Program-made: the position numbers and the translations under genes
Notes under the pieces: model-generated
Seen by the model: only the letters and a program-made list of their open reading frames with translations
What the model was told of the DNA's origin: nothing
Databases searched by the model: none
Origin: Shimia sp.
GTDB taxonomy: Bacteria > Pseudomonadota > Alphaproteobacteria > Rhodobacterales > Rhodobacteraceae
DNA length: 64,000 bases
Direction: 5' to 3'
Assembly: GCA_024224295.1 (NCBI GenBank)
Contig: JAAENN010000265.1
Location: 1-64,000, forward strand
Part shown: in pieces, positions 41,349 to 51,651 of the stretch
How positions within the stretch are numbered: the first letter of the stretch is position 1
Layout of the letters: each line of letters begins with the position of its first letter

Positions 41349-42178
41349 TGCAAGCTGACCATTTCGGCCTGAGCTTCAGCCACAAAGGCTCCGCCTGGAT
41401 AGCGCACGCCAACTTCGTTCAACGTCACGCAGGCCTCATTGGTCTGCCCCAATGCGCCGAGCGACCTGCCCAGCCGGAACAATGCCTCTGGCGCTGTACC
41501 GGATTGAGGCGCACCCGAATAGGCTTCAAGGAAGGCCCGGGCTGCACCGGTCAGATCAGTTTTGCCTTCAAGCGCTTGACCACGGCGGAGATGCGCCTCG
41601 GCCTCAAGCGGGCTGCCAGGATAAGTTTGCACAAACGTCGAAAATTGATCTGCTGCCGCGCCGAATTCACCGGCGTCCAATGCAGTCATCGCGCGATTGA
41701 AATCAGTTTCTTCGCCCACAGCCAGTTCGGTTGGCGCCCCATCACCCGAACCAGTGTCTTCGCCACCGCTGGACGGCAGGGATTCAACATCCCCGCCCAA
41801 AGTGGTGGTTTCACCCAACTGGCTTAGATCGCCACCTTCTAACTCCACCAGCCGGAATTCCAGATCGCCAATTCGATTGGTGCCGTCTGTGACAATACGC
41901 TCTACACGGTATTGCAACTCTTCGGTTTTGCCCGTCAGCACACGCAACTGCTGCTCAATCACATCCACGCGCTCCAAGGTCGTTGCACCAGTTACAATGG
42001 TGCCAGCCGAGCCAGTGGTGGACAGCTCCCGCTTCAAGTTTTGCATTTCGACATACAAAACTGAGAGCTGCTGACGAATATCCGCCAGCGTTTCTTCACG
42101 TGTCTGGGCAGCGCCCATCATCGGCGCTGCCACAAGCGCAAGCGCGCTCAAGGAAGCAAATACTTGCGCTCGCATCAT
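41339..42178 (-). CDS. cpoB: Tol-Pal system protein YbgF/CpoB
   Basis: Signal peptide, coiled coil and TPR region; adjacent to pal. Confidence 0.92.
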   Translation of the reverse strand: MMRAQVFASLSALALVAAPMMGAAQTREETLADIRQQLSVLYVEMQNLKRELSTTGSAGTIVTGATTLERVDVIEQQLRVLTGKTEELQYRVERIVTDGTNRIGDLEFRLVELEGGDLSQLGETTTLGGDVESLPSSGGEDTGSGDGAPTELAVGEETDFNRAMTALDAGEFGAAADQFSTFVQTYPGSPLEAEAHLRRGQALEGKTDLTGAARAFLEAYSGAPQSGTAPEALFRLGRSLGALGQTNEACVTLNEVGVRYPGGAFVAEAQAEMVSLQCS

Positions 42179-42181
42179 GTC

Positions 42182-42691
42182 TTACCCCGACAGGTTGGCG
42201 GTCAACACAGTCACCGCACGACGGTTTTGTGCATAACAGCTTTCTTCCGAACAAATCTCAATCGGCCGTTCCTTGCCATAGCTCACGGTGCGGATGCGGT
42301 TGGAAGCCACACCTTGAGACACCAAAAGCTCCTGCACGGCGCTGGCGCGGCGAGCGCCAAGCGCAAGGTTGTATTCCCGCGTACCCTGTTCGTCGGCGTG
42401 ACCTTCGATCACCGCTATATAATCCGGGTTCTCCATCAGCCAATTGGCCTGAGCCAAAACTGTCAAACGACCCTGCTCACTGAGCGTTGACTGATCAACG
42501 AGAAACAACACACGGTCGCCAACAGCCTCCTGGAAATAGGCGATTGATCCGGGATCAGCGCTGCTGCCCAACCCGCTGTCCGCGCCAGTACCGGTGCCAT
42601 AATCGTCGCCAGCGCCGAAACTGCCCGGATCGGTACAAGCCGCCAAAGATAGTGCAGCCACTGTCAGCACTGCTTTTGTCCATGTTTTCAT
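42182..42691 (-). CDS. pal: Peptidoglycan-associated lipoprotein Pal
   Basis: Lipobox LSLAAC; OmpA-like IEGHADEQGTREYNLALGARRASAVQELL. Confidence 0.97.
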   Translation of the reverse strand: MKTWTKAVLTVAALSLAACTDPGSFGAGDDYGTGTGADSGLGSSADPGSIAYFQEAVGDRVLFLVDQSTLSEQGRLTVLAQANWLMENPDYIAVIEGHADEQGTREYNLALGARRASAVQELLVSQGVASNRIRTVSYGKERPIEICSEESCYAQNRRAVTVLTANLSG

Positions 42692-42802
42692 GAGTATTGC
42701 CTCGTTCCTATATCCGTCGCCTCAAATGCATTTTGTGCTCTTCTTATGAAGCTGTCTTATCACAAGCTGGTGTGCAAGCAAAACGCAGTGGGCGGGCTTA
42801 CC

Positions 42803-44128
42803 TTATTGCAGGGGGGACCAGGCAGGGTCAGAGCCGCCGCCGTTGATCTTCACCGGTTTCAAATTGCGCCCTGACACGTCTACCGAATAGAGCGATGCCG
42901 CGCCGCCTGCTCCACGGGTTTCGCGGGTGAACATGATCACGCGTCCGTTAGGGGACCAGGTTGGACCTTCGTCCAGGAACGACGCGGTCAACAAGCGCTC
43001 TTCACTGCCATCGGTGCGCATCACACCAATGTGGAAGCGGCCTTTGTTCTGTTTGGTGAAAGCAATCAAATCGCCGCGCGGCGACCAGACGGGTGTGCCA
43101 TAGCGACCTTTGCCAAAACTGATCCGCGTTGCCTCGCCACCACCCGCTGACATCACATAGAGCTGTTGGGTGCCGGAACGATCGCTCTCGAAGACAATCT
43201 TACTGCCATCGGGGCTATAGCTTGGTGCGGTTTCAATCGACGGTGTCGATGTAAGACGCTGTCGTTTGCCCGAAGCGATGTCCATTTTGTAAAGGTCGGT
43301 GTTGCCACCTTCGGTCACCGACATCACCACGCTTTTGCCATCGGGGCTGAACCGCGGTGCAAAGCTCATGGTGCCGCTTTCATTAGACAGAACCTTGCGG
43401 CGCACAGACCCGACGTCGAGTACAAAGACCTGCGGAAAGCCGGTTTCATAGCTGGTGTAAAGCACGCGATCCCCGGTTGGCGAGAACCGTGGCGCCAACA
43501 CAATGGAACTGCTGTCCGTCAGGTATTGCAGGTTTGCGCCGTCATAATCCATCACCGCGAGACGTTTCTTGCGGTCGTTTTTAGGTCCGGTCTCCGCCAC
43601 GTAGACCACGCGACTGTCGAAGTAACCGCCCTCGCCTGTGATCCGTGCGTAAACCGCATCCGCCACCTTATGCGCCATGCGGCGCCAGCCGTCCGTGGTG
43701 CCTTTGAAACGCAGACCGTTGCCAAGCTCTGTTCCCGCAAAGACATCGTAGACGCGGAACTTCACCTCAAGCTGGTTGTCGCTCACTGACACGCCGCCAG
43801 TGATCAGCGCTTGGGCGTTCACCGCTTTCCAGTCGGCAAATTGCACCGGGCTGCCAAAGTTGGTGATCGAGGAGATATGCGCCTTTGCCGGGATTTCCCG
43901 GAACAGCCCAGTACCGTTGAGATCTGCCGCAATCACCCGGCTGATGTCTTTAGACACCTGATTGGAGCCTTGGGTTTCCGCTACGAAATCCGGCACCGCA
44001 TAAGGCATCGGCTCAATCACACCGTCGGTGATTTCGATGCGCAGTGGGGTGCCTTGGGCCGAAACAGGATGGGCAAACTGGCCCACCGTCAGGATCCCGA
44101 TCACTAGGGTCGCAAAAAGTCTCATCAT
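42803..44128 (-). CDS. tolB: Tol-Pal system beta-propeller protein TolB
   Basis: Repeats of [35 protein letters not shown]; position in the tol cluster. Confidence 0.97.
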   Translation of the reverse strand: MMRLFATLVIGILTVGQFAHPVSAQGTPLRIEITDGVIEPMPYAVPDFVAETQGSNQVSKDISRVIAADLNGTGLFREIPAKAHISSITNFGSPVQFADWKAVNAQALITGGVSVSDNQLEVKFRVYDVFAGTELGNGLRFKGTTDGWRRMAHKVADAVYARITGEGGYFDSRVVYVAETGPKNDRKKRLAVMDYDGANLQYLTDSSSIVLAPRFSPTGDRVLYTSYETGFPQVFVLDVGSVRRKVLSNESGTMSFAPRFSPDGKSVVMSVTEGGNTDLYKMDIASGKRQRLTSTPSIETAPSYSPDGSKIVFESDRSGTQQLYVMSAGGGEATRISFGKGRYGTPVWSPRGDLIAFTKQNKGRFHIGVMRTDGSEERLLTASFLDEGPTWSPNGRVIMFTRETRGAGGAASLYSVDVSGRNLKPVKINGGGSDPAWSPLQ

Positions 44129-45210
44129 CTGGACCTCATTTTCTCCGGGTTAAATGTAATCTCAACATCCCGCCAATGGTCATATTTTTCTGCGGGGAGG
44201 TCGTATCCGTTTTTTTGGCACCGCAACACAGCACGGCGCGCAGCGGCAAAAGCGGTTTTGGCGGCGGCTTCGTCGCCGCCCTCGTAACTCAACATGCGAA
44301 TATCGCCTTGAACTTTTCCGTTCTGATCCAGGCTCAGCCCCACCACCACAGTCACGTCAGCGGCGCGGGAGCCAACATCCACCACCCAGCATTGCTGCAC
44401 CGACACGCGCAACCCGTCTTTCTCTCCCCGGGTGAGTGGCGGCCCGGCGGGGGCGGAAGAAGTGGACTCGGTTGGGGCCGCCGCTTCCGCCAAGGCAGCC
44501 GCGATAGCGTCTTCAGCCGGGGTCGGTTGCGGCTCAGCCACCGCATTTGGACGGATACGCGGACGCAAGGAGCGCGTCGGTGCGGCGCTCGCGACTTCTT
44601 CCTGTTTTGGTTCCGTGGCAATTTCGGTGGAGGCCGCTTCCGGTGCAGTGTCTTCCCTAACCTCTTCCGCCGCTTCGCCGGCCTCATCCGGTTTGGTGGC
44701 CTCTTGCAAGGCGTCGGCGATGGTGGTGTCCGGATCTGGTTGCGCGACGGGTTCTGGTGCAACACGTTCCACCGGGGCGGGCACAGGCTCCACCGGCGCA
44801 TCTGGAATAATCACAGCCGTGTCAGTCTCTGGCGTCGGCAGCTGTGGCATAGGCTCCGGCGCGACTTCTGGTTCCGGCGGTGTGGGATCGGCAATCTCGG
44901 CCACATCTGGCGCAACCTCCGGCTCCGCCTCAATCGGCTCGATGGGTTCCGGCTGCGGCACCACCGCATCTTCCGGAGCAACCACCTCCGGCGCAGGCTC
45001 GGTTTCCTCGGGCGGCTGCGGCAAGGCAATCTCGGTCGAAGTTTCCGGCGCGATCTGGCTTTGGGTCAGCGCATCAAACTCGGCAGACGAGATCATCGCG
45101 ATGTCCACCACCTCCATGGGTGGCGGATCGGAGTCAAACACCCCGCCCAACAACACCCAGCTGATTAGACCGGTGTGGGCAACGCCCGAGATATAATGCC
45201 CGATATGCAC
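44125..45210 (-). CDS. tolA: TolA-like cell-envelope protein with Pro/Glu-rich linker
   Basis: N-terminal TM, long EP-rich region, C-terminal [38 protein letters not shown]; between tolR and tolB. Confidence 0.85.
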   Translation of the reverse strand: MHIGHYISGVAHTGLISWVLLGGVFDSDPPPMEVVDIAMISSAEFDALTQSQIAPETSTEIALPQPPEETEPAPEVVAPEDAVVPQPEPIEPIEAEPEVAPDVAEIADPTPPEPEVAPEPMPQLPTPETDTAVIIPDAPVEPVPAPVERVAPEPVAQPDPDTTIADALQEATKPDEAGEAAEEVREDTAPEAASTEIATEPKQEEVASAAPTRSLRPRIRPNAVAEPQPTPAEDAIAAALAEAAAPTESTSSAPAGPPLTRGEKDGLRVSVQQCWVVDVGSRAADVTVVVGLSLDQNGKVQGDIRMLSYEGGDEAAAKTAFAAARRAVLRCQKNGYDLPAEKYDHWRDVEITFNPEKMRSR

Positions 45211-45219
45211 GCGCGCGCC

Positions 45220-45711
45220 CTAGTTGTCCGTCCCGCTAGGGTCAGTGCCATCCAGCGCCGGACCGCCCAGGTCGGTCACAAGCCCCACATCGCTAAAGCC
45301 ACCCGCGTTCAAGGCGCCCATGACTTGCACCACCGCTTCATAGGGAATGGCCCCATCCGCACGCAGATACACCCGATCGGACTCCCGCTCTGCCGCCACC
45401 GCGCGCAGTTTCGGGATCAGATCTTCAGCGGCAACCGGGGTGGTCATTATGGTGATGCCCAGATTGGCATCAATGGTGATGGTCAACGGCTCTTCCTGCT
45501 CACCCGGCAATGGATTGGCGGCGGTTTTGGGAAGCTCAACCGGCACACCAACGGTCATCAGCGGCGCGGCAACCATAAAGATAATCAGCAACACCAGCAT
45601 CACATCCACAAACGGTGTGACGTTAATCTCACTCATTGGCTGACTGCTGCGGCGATTGCGGCGACGACGTTTGCCGCCTCCTCCGCCAGATTTCATGACA
45701 CCCGCACCCAT
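45220..45711 (-). CDS. tolR: TolR/ExbD
   Basis: MSEINVTPFVDVMLVLLIIFMVAAPLMTVGVPVELPKT. Confidence 0.97.
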   Translation of the reverse strand: MGAGVMKSGGGGGKRRRRNRRSSQPMSEINVTPFVDVMLVLLIIFMVAAPLMTVGVPVELPKTAANPLPGEQEEPLTITIDANLGITIMTTPVAAEDLIPKLRAVAAERESDRVYLRADGAIPYEAVVQVMGALNAGGFSDVGLVTDLGGPALDGTDPSGTDN

Positions 45712-45714
45712 GAC

Positions 45715-46392
45715 TTAGGCGTCCAACTGGCGGCTAAGGATCGTGGCAAACTCATCGGCGAAGGCTTCATAGCCTGACACGATGCGATCGCTGTCCGCGC
45801 TGAGTTTATTGTAAAAAATCACGGCGGGGATGGCCGCCAAAAGCCCCAGACCGGTGGCGAGCAATGCTTCGGCAATACCCGGTGCAACAACCGCGAGGTT
45901 GGTATTCTGCTGCGCGGCAATCTCGATAAAGGCATTCATGATGCCCCAAACGGTCCCAAACAACCCAACAAACGGCGCGGTGGACCCAACGGTGGCAAGT
46001 ATCGGCAAACCATGTTGCAACTCATCCGCCTCTTTGGCGATGGCCACATCCATGGATCGGTCAATCCTGCTGGTGGCATTCGCAATTAACCCACCATCCT
46101 GTCGATGGCTGCGTTGCCACTCAACCATTCCCGCGGCAAACACCCGAGCCGATCGCCCTTTTGGTTCCGGTCCCAATTCTTCGAATAGCTGATCCAGCGG
46201 CTCGCCAGACCAGAACGATCGATCAAACCGGGCCGCCTCGCGCCGCGCCTTGCGGTACATGATGTGTTTTTGCACAATCACCGACCAAGACCAGAAGGAT
46301 GCCACGATCAGCATCAGCATCACCAGTTTTACGGTTAAAGTGGCGCGCGCAAAAAGCGCCCACATCGAGAAATCGACTGCTGCGTGTTCCAT
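45715..46392 (-). CDS. tolQ: TolQ
   Basis: GLFGTVWGIMNAFIEIAAQQNTNLAVVAPGIAEALLATGLGLLAAIPAVIFYNKLS. Confidence 0.97.
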   Translation of the reverse strand: MEHAAVDFSMWALFARATLTVKLVMLMLIVASFWSWSVIVQKHIMYRKARREAARFDRSFWSGEPLDQLFEELGPEPKGRSARVFAAGMVEWQRSHRQDGGLIANATSRIDRSMDVAIAKEADELQHGLPILATVGSTAPFVGLFGTVWGIMNAFIEIAAQQNTNLAVVAPGIAEALLATGLGLLAAIPAVIFYNKLSADSDRIVSGYEAFADEFATILSRQLDA

Positions 46393-46504
46393 ATAGCCTG
46401 CTCTGCTCTGTGGCCCTCTGTCGGGGCCTTGTTTGAAAGCAAACGTAACGGGTTTCTACGGGGAAAGCCAATAAATTGGCATCGCTCGCGGGAAATCGCC
46501 CGCT

Positions 46505-46891
46505 TTAGTGCACCATTTGGCGGATATTTGCCGGTAAACGCACCGGTTGGCCTTGTTCGTTCATACATACAACCGTGACCATGGCGTGACACAACACTTC
46601 TTCGCCGCGTTTCACCCGCTGCTCCATGACAAGCCGCGCGGCGGTGACATTGGCCACTTCGGTTTCCACGGTCAGCAGATCGTCAAGCACGGCGCTGCCA
46701 AGATAGTCACATTCCACCCTGCGCACTGCAAAAACAATGCCCTCGGCCTTCATTTCATGCTGATCCATGCCAATCTCACGCACCCATTCACTGCGGCCAC
46801 GTTCAATGAATTTGAGGTAGTTAGCGTAGTAGACAATGCCCGCCATGTCGGTGTCTTCGTAGTAGACGCGGATCGGCAAGGTGTAGGACAT
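46505..46891 (-). CDS. ybgC: Acyl-CoA thioesterase YbgC
   Basis: LPIRVYYEDTDMAGIVYYANYLKFIERGRSEWVREIG hot-dog-fold signature. Confidence 0.95.
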   Translation of the reverse strand: MSYTLPIRVYYEDTDMAGIVYYANYLKFIERGRSEWVREIGMDQHEMKAEGIVFAVRRVECDYLGSAVLDDLLTVETEVANVTAARLVMEQRVKRGEEVLCHAMVTVVCMNEQGQPVRLPANIRQMVH

Positions 46892-46963
46892 TGGCGGCTC
46901 TCCTGAAATCGGCTTGCGAAAGGCGTAGGGCGAAAACAGCCGTGGGGCAACACCCGTTTTGGA

Positions 46964-48247
46964 TCAGTTATCCACCGGGATCAAATGCACATCGCGCTGC
47001 GGGAAAGGAATAGAAATGCCTTCGGCATCAAAACGCTCTTTGACCTGTCCCGTGAGCCCCCAATACACATCCCAATAATCCTCGGTGACAACCCACGGGC
47101 GGCAGAACAGATTGACCGAGCTGTCCCCCAACTCGCCCACAAAAATCTCCGGCGCCGGATCTTGCAGACAACGCGGATCGGCGGCCACCAAGGCTTTGAG
47201 CACTTCAACAGCAGCAGGCGCATTGTCCGAGTAAGCAATGCCAAACACCAGATCGACCCGCCGGGTCTTTGCTGCGCTGACATTGGTGATCACATCCCCC
47301 CAAATTTTTGAATTTGGCACCACAACGATCTGATTGTCGAAAGTGCGGATTTGGGTCGAAACCACCGACATGTCATCAACCACCCCGCTGGCGCCCGAGA
47401 CCTCAATGTAGTCGCCGGTGTCAAACGGCTTAAGCACCATAATCATCAACCCGCTCGCCAGGTTGCCCAAAGTATCCTGCAAGGCAAAGCCAAGGATAAA
47501 GCTCAGGCCGCCAAATACCGCAAACAACGGCGTAACGTTCACGCCCGCAACACCCAGAGCCACCATCAAGCCCACAACAATTGTAATCCAATAGACCACT
47601 GTGAGAACAAACCCCTGTAGGAGCTTGGACATTGCCGGCACACGGCCTAGCCCACGTGCCGCAAGTTTGCGTACGAAACGGGCAATGAACAGCAATACAA
47701 ACAGCGCAATCAGGAATACCCCTACCTGCATCAAGAGCCCAATTCCGCCATCACGAGATCCAAGCCACCCGACAACAATAGCTGCTAGTGTGCGCGCATC
47801 GGTGGCTTTGAGCGTTGCGGTGGTCATGGCGTTCAGAAACTTCTGATGTAGGGCTACGTCTTCCACCGCACCGCCTTTGGCAGACCAATTGGACAAAACG
47901 GCTTTATAGTTAGCGGCCACCCGCGACTGTTCCTCGGAAACCGCGGCGACTTGACGCCGACCGGCCTCCACAGCCTCCCCAGATAAGCCCTCCAGAGTTT
48001 CGTTCAAATCAATGAAGGTCGCCATTGTGTTGGACGTATGGCCTTGCCAGACATCGGCCAACTCGGCCAATTGGGCGGTGGTCAAGGGCACAACATAAAG
48101 CTCAAGACTGGCGGTCGACACCTCAAGCGCGCTGGCTTTTGCCATCATCTCATCAGAGGAAGCCTGCGCTCTCGCCGCCCAGAGGCCGAGCACGCAGCAA
48201 ACGGCCAGACGGGTCATCCATAAAAGGGATTTCTGCAAAGGAGTCAT
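46964..48247 (-). CDS. MscS-type mechanosensitive ion channel
   Basis: LSFILGFALQDTLGNLASGLMIMVLKPFDTGDYIEV ... NQIVVVPNSKIWGDVITN. Confidence 0.95.
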   Translation of the reverse strand: MTPLQKSLLWMTRLAVCCVLGLWAARAQASSDEMMAKASALEVSTASLELYVVPLTTAQLAELADVWQGHTSNTMATFIDLNETLEGLSGEAVEAGRRQVAAVSEEQSRVAANYKAVLSNWSAKGGAVEDVALHQKFLNAMTTATLKATDARTLAAIVVGWLGSRDGGIGLLMQVGVFLIALFVLLFIARFVRKLAARGLGRVPAMSKLLQGFVLTVVYWITIVVGLMVALGVAGVNVTPLFAVFGGLSFILGFALQDTLGNLASGLMIMVLKPFDTGDYIEVSGASGVVDDMSVVSTQIRTFDNQIVVVPNSKIWGDVITNVSAAKTRRVDLVFGIAYSDNAPAAVEVLKALVAADPRCLQDPAPEIFVGELGDSSVNLFCRPWVVTEDYWDVYWGLTGQVKERFDAEGISIPFPQRDVHLIPVDN

Positions 48248-48350
48248 ATCAAAAGGCTCTTCAAATGCGGGAAGCTTTGGGTACTGTTCCTGCAAGCGGC
48301 CAAAAACTCAAGGTTTTTGGCCGCTCACTTTTTGATCAAAGTTCACCAAG

Positions 48351-49883
48351 TTAACGTCCCACGCCGGCAAAACGGACGCCGCTCAGGTCTGCCATCTCGC
48401 GTTTCCATGTGGTGATGTCATCTGCTTTGAGATCCGTCAGGCGGCTGTGTCCATAGGCCCGCGCCAGCACCTGCATCAGCTCGACACTGGCCCCAAAATA
48501 ACGCGCGAGCTTCTCGGCCCCGATCTGCACATCCAGCTTCTTACGCAGTTCTGGCTTTTGCGTCGCAATGCCCACCGGGCAGTTGTTGGAGTTACACATG
48601 CGCGCCGCGATACAGCCCACCGCCTGCATCGCAGAGTTAGACACAGCAACCGCATCCGCGCCCAGCGCCATGGCTTTCACAAAATCCTCCGCCACGCGTA
48701 AACCGCCGGTGATCACCAGAGAGACTTCGCCACCGGTTTTGGCATCCAGATGCCGCCGCGCCCGAGCAAGAGCCGGAATAGTGGGCACCGAAATGTGGTC
48801 CCGGAAGATCAGCGGCGCTGCCCCCGTGCCGCCACCACGGCCATCGAGGATGATGTAGTCCGCGCCTGCTTCCAGCGCGAAATCGATGTCTGCTTCGATG
48901 TGGTTGGCAGAAAGTTTGAAGCCAATCGGAATGCCGCCGGAGCGTTCCCGCACCTCATCGGCGATGCGGGCAAAATCCTGCGGCGTATGCAATTCCGGGA
49001 ACGTTGACGGCGACACGGCGCTGTGACCTGGCTCCAGCCCGCGCACCTCCGCAATCTTGCCCTGCACCTTCTCGCCGGGCAAGTGCCCGCAAGTGCCGGT
49101 TTTTGCACCCTGCCCGCCTTTGAAGTGGAAGGCCTGTACCCGCTCCACCAGCTCCGGCTTCCAGCCAAACTGCGCCGAGGCCAGCTCATAGAAGTAGCGC
49201 GAGTTTTCCGCCTGCTCTTCCGGCAACATACCGCCTTCGCCAGAGCAAATCCCAGTGCCTGCCAGTTCCGCGCCGCGGGCCAGCGCGGTTTTGGCTTCTT
49301 CCGATAACGCGCCGTAGCTCATGTCCGAGACAAACAGCGGAATATCCAACTGCAAAGGTTTGGCCGCACGTGGACCAATCACCACGGAGGTGTCCACCGG
49401 AGCGTCATCTAACAACGGCTTTCGTGCCACTTGCGCAGGTAAAACCTGAATGTCATCCCACTGCGGCAGGTCTTTGCGCGGCACGCCCATGGATCCCATC
49501 TCACCGTGGTGCCCCAGCTTGCTTAACCCGTCGCGCGCCAGTTCGTGAATGCGCGCCACGGTAGGCTCTTCCGGTGTCGCCACGGCCTGCGGCACATCCG
49601 ATTGCGGTTTCGGCGCAGGGTCGCCCGCCTTGGCCTCCCCCATGCGCGCATGGGTCCCATCACAAAATGGCGCATTGGCACTGGCTTTACACTGACACAA
49701 AAACGCATCACCGCTTTTCTCAGCGGTGAATTTCTGCGGCTTCATCTCTGTTCCCGCGTGGCTGCCGTCACAAAACGGCTGATTTTTGGATTTCCCGCAA
49801 CTGCACCAGAAATAGGTTTTGCCTTCTTCCAGCTCCACTTTGACGGGTCGGGTCGCCGCAATAATGGGCACATCACCTGCCAT
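48351..49883 (-). CDS. FMN-type glutamate-synthase-like protein with N-terminal double CDGSH iron-sulfur domain
   Basis: Two CDGSH motifs (CSCGKSKNQPFCDGSH, CQCKASANAPFCDGTH) fused to a Glu_synthase barrel (FHFKGGQGAKTGTCGHLPGEKVQGKIAEVRGLEPGHSAVSPSTFPE; YIILDGRGGGTGAAP; CNSNNCPVGIATQ). Confidence 0.92.
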   Translation of the reverse strand: MAGDVPIIAATRPVKVELEEGKTYFWCSCGKSKNQPFCDGSHAGTEMKPQKFTAEKSGDAFLCQCKASANAPFCDGTHARMGEAKAGDPAPKPQSDVPQAVATPEEPTVARIHELARDGLSKLGHHGEMGSMGVPRKDLPQWDDIQVLPAQVARKPLLDDAPVDTSVVIGPRAAKPLQLDIPLFVSDMSYGALSEEAKTALARGAELAGTGICSGEGGMLPEEQAENSRYFYELASAQFGWKPELVERVQAFHFKGGQGAKTGTCGHLPGEKVQGKIAEVRGLEPGHSAVSPSTFPELHTPQDFARIADEVRERSGGIPIGFKLSANHIEADIDFALEAGADYIILDGRGGGTGAAPLIFRDHISVPTIPALARARRHLDAKTGGEVSLVITGGLRVAEDFVKAMALGADAVAVSNSAMQAVGCIAARMCNSNNCPVGIATQKPELRKKLDVQIGAEKLARYFGASVELMQVLARAYGHSRLTDLKADDITTWKREMADLSGVRFAGVGR

Positions 49884-50026
49884 GTCACACTCCTTGTTCG
49901 CGTTTCGCTACACAAACAGAGTGCCTCAAATGGCGGGTTCACAAAACAGGTGTCACTGCACAGACAACACAGCACAAGCGCACATGAGAGCAGAAAGGGC
50001 CGGACTAAGGTGCGAAATTGTGAGAA

Positions 50027-50653
50027 TTAATCGAGTCGCAACCGCGCAAACAGGCGTAACGCGTGGCTCGCATCTTCGGCCGCCACCGGCATCATTCGGT
50101 CATAGGCGGCGGCAATCACAGCGGCGATCTCCGGCCGCAGCACAGTTGCGCCACTTTCCGGTACCACAGCCAAGGGGGATTGTTCCGCAAAGGCCTGCGG
50201 CCCCCAAGTGACAATGGTTTGCACGGCCTCACCCAGCGCCAAAGCTTCAGCTGGGATTTTGGCCATCTCATCATTCATGCGCAGAAAGACAAACGCCGCT
50301 TGAATGCTACCGTCGTTTTCGAAACGGAAGGCACGGTACTGCGTTGCATCCGCCTCTTGCAAGCGGCCAACAAGCACTTTCAGGTCCGGGATCAAACGTT
50401 CCAAATCCGGCACCTTCAGAAGCTCGTCCCACTCCCGGAAGAAAAACATCATCAAGTTGCTGCCAAGCTCCGGATCGGTCTCCGCCATTTGATGGCCAAC
50501 CAAAGTGGCCACCGCCTCCAGCGCGCCTTTCACAGTTTGCAGCGTAGCCTCTTCCACCCCAAAAACCACCGGCGCAATCGGGCGGCTCCAGCGGGCAAAA
50601 CCATAGCTGCCGTCGGGGCGAGTAAAAAGGGCTTCAACGTCCTGCGGTGTCAT
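50027..50653 (-). CDS. Conserved hypothetical protein
   Basis: 208-aa ORF in a coding gap with good RBS context; no family recognised with certainty. Confidence 0.7.
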   Translation of the reverse strand: MTPQDVEALFTRPDGSYGFARWSRPIAPVVFGVEEATLQTVKGALEAVATLVGHQMAETDPELGSNLMMFFFREWDELLKVPDLERLIPDLKVLVGRLQEADATQYRAFRFENDGSIQAAFVFLRMNDEMAKIPAEALALGEAVQTIVTWGPQAFAEQSPLAVVPESGATVLRPEIAAVIAAAYDRMMPVAAEDASHALRLFARLRLD

Positions 50654-50711
50654 GTGCGGCTCCTGTCAGATCGCCCGCTATGTGCCGATCTGACGCCAAT
50701 AAAGCAAGCCC

Positions 50712-51641
50712 TTAGGTCAGCTCGCTGGACCAGGGAGGGTTGGCCCCCGCCCGCGCGACTGTCACCCCCGCCACCTTGGCACCAAAGGCCAACGCGAGGG
50801 CGGCGTCTTCCAAAGACAGGTTTCGCACTTTGGCTTTGGTCAGCACGCCAAGCTCGGCCAGCTTCGCCAGAACACCTGCGTTGAACGTATCGCCTGCGCC
50901 AACCGTATCAACCACTTCTGCCTTTTCAGCCGCCACAGACAGCTTATGTCCGCTAGTCACATAGGCATCCGCACCTTCCCCACCACGGGTCACCAACACC
51001 AGCGCCGGGCCTTGATCGATCAGCTTCATAGCGCGCTCATCCATTGTGTCATCACCCGGAACCAGCCACTCCAGATCCTCATCCGATACCTTCACAATAT
51101 CCGCCTTGGCAAACATAGTTGCCAGTCGGGCACGGTAGGTCGCTTCATTGGCAATAAAACCGGGACGAATATTGGGGTCCACCATCACCGCACGACCAGC
51201 GCCTTCACGCTCCAGCAACTCAGCATAGGTGTCGGCACATGGCTCGACAGCCAAACTGATCCCGCCAAAAAATAGCGCCTTCACTTTCGGTTCGACTGAA
51301 ACCAAATCAAAGGGCTGGATCATGCGACCTGCCGTGTTTTCATCATAAAAGGAATAAGTTGCGTGCCCGCTGCTCAAATGCACAAAGGCCATGGTGGACG
51401 GGCGTTTGGCACGAATTAGGGCCGTGGTGCTCACGTTGCTTGCCACCAGTTCGGTCATCAGAATGTCCCCAAAACTGTCGGTGGAGATGCCACTGACCAA
51501 ACCCACCCGCGCGCCCAAACGGCCCAGCGCCACAGCGGTATTGAACACTGCTCCGCCTGCATGGGGCACAAATCCCGTGCCTCCATCAGTGGTCGGACGC
51601 GGAATCATATCAATCAGTGCTTCGCCGCAACAAAGAATCAT
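50712..51641 (-). CDS. PfkB-family carbohydrate kinase, probable fructokinase
   Basis: MILCCGEALIDMIP...HAGGAVFNTAVALGRLGARVGLVSGIS; DTVGAGDTFNAGVLA. Confidence 0.92.
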   Translation of the reverse strand: MILCCGEALIDMIPRPTTDGGTGFVPHAGGAVFNTAVALGRLGARVGLVSGISTDSFGDILMTELVASNVSTTALIRAKRPSTMAFVHLSSGHATYSFYDENTAGRMIQPFDLVSVEPKVKALFFGGISLAVEPCADTYAELLEREGAGRAVMVDPNIRPGFIANEATYRARLATMFAKADIVKVSDEDLEWLVPGDDTMDERAMKLIDQGPALVLVTRGGEGADAYVTSGHKLSVAAEKAEVVDTVGAGDTFNAGVLAKLAELGVLTKAKVRNLSLEDAALALAFGAKVAGVTVARAGANPPWSSELT

Positions 51642-51651
51642 TTGTGCCTCC

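Noticed and set aside
44432-45196. 254-aa Ser/Gly/Ala-rich plus-strand ORF resembling a repetitive surface protein
   Set aside because: Antisense to the Pro/Glu-rich codons of tolA; repetitiveness comes from that composition.
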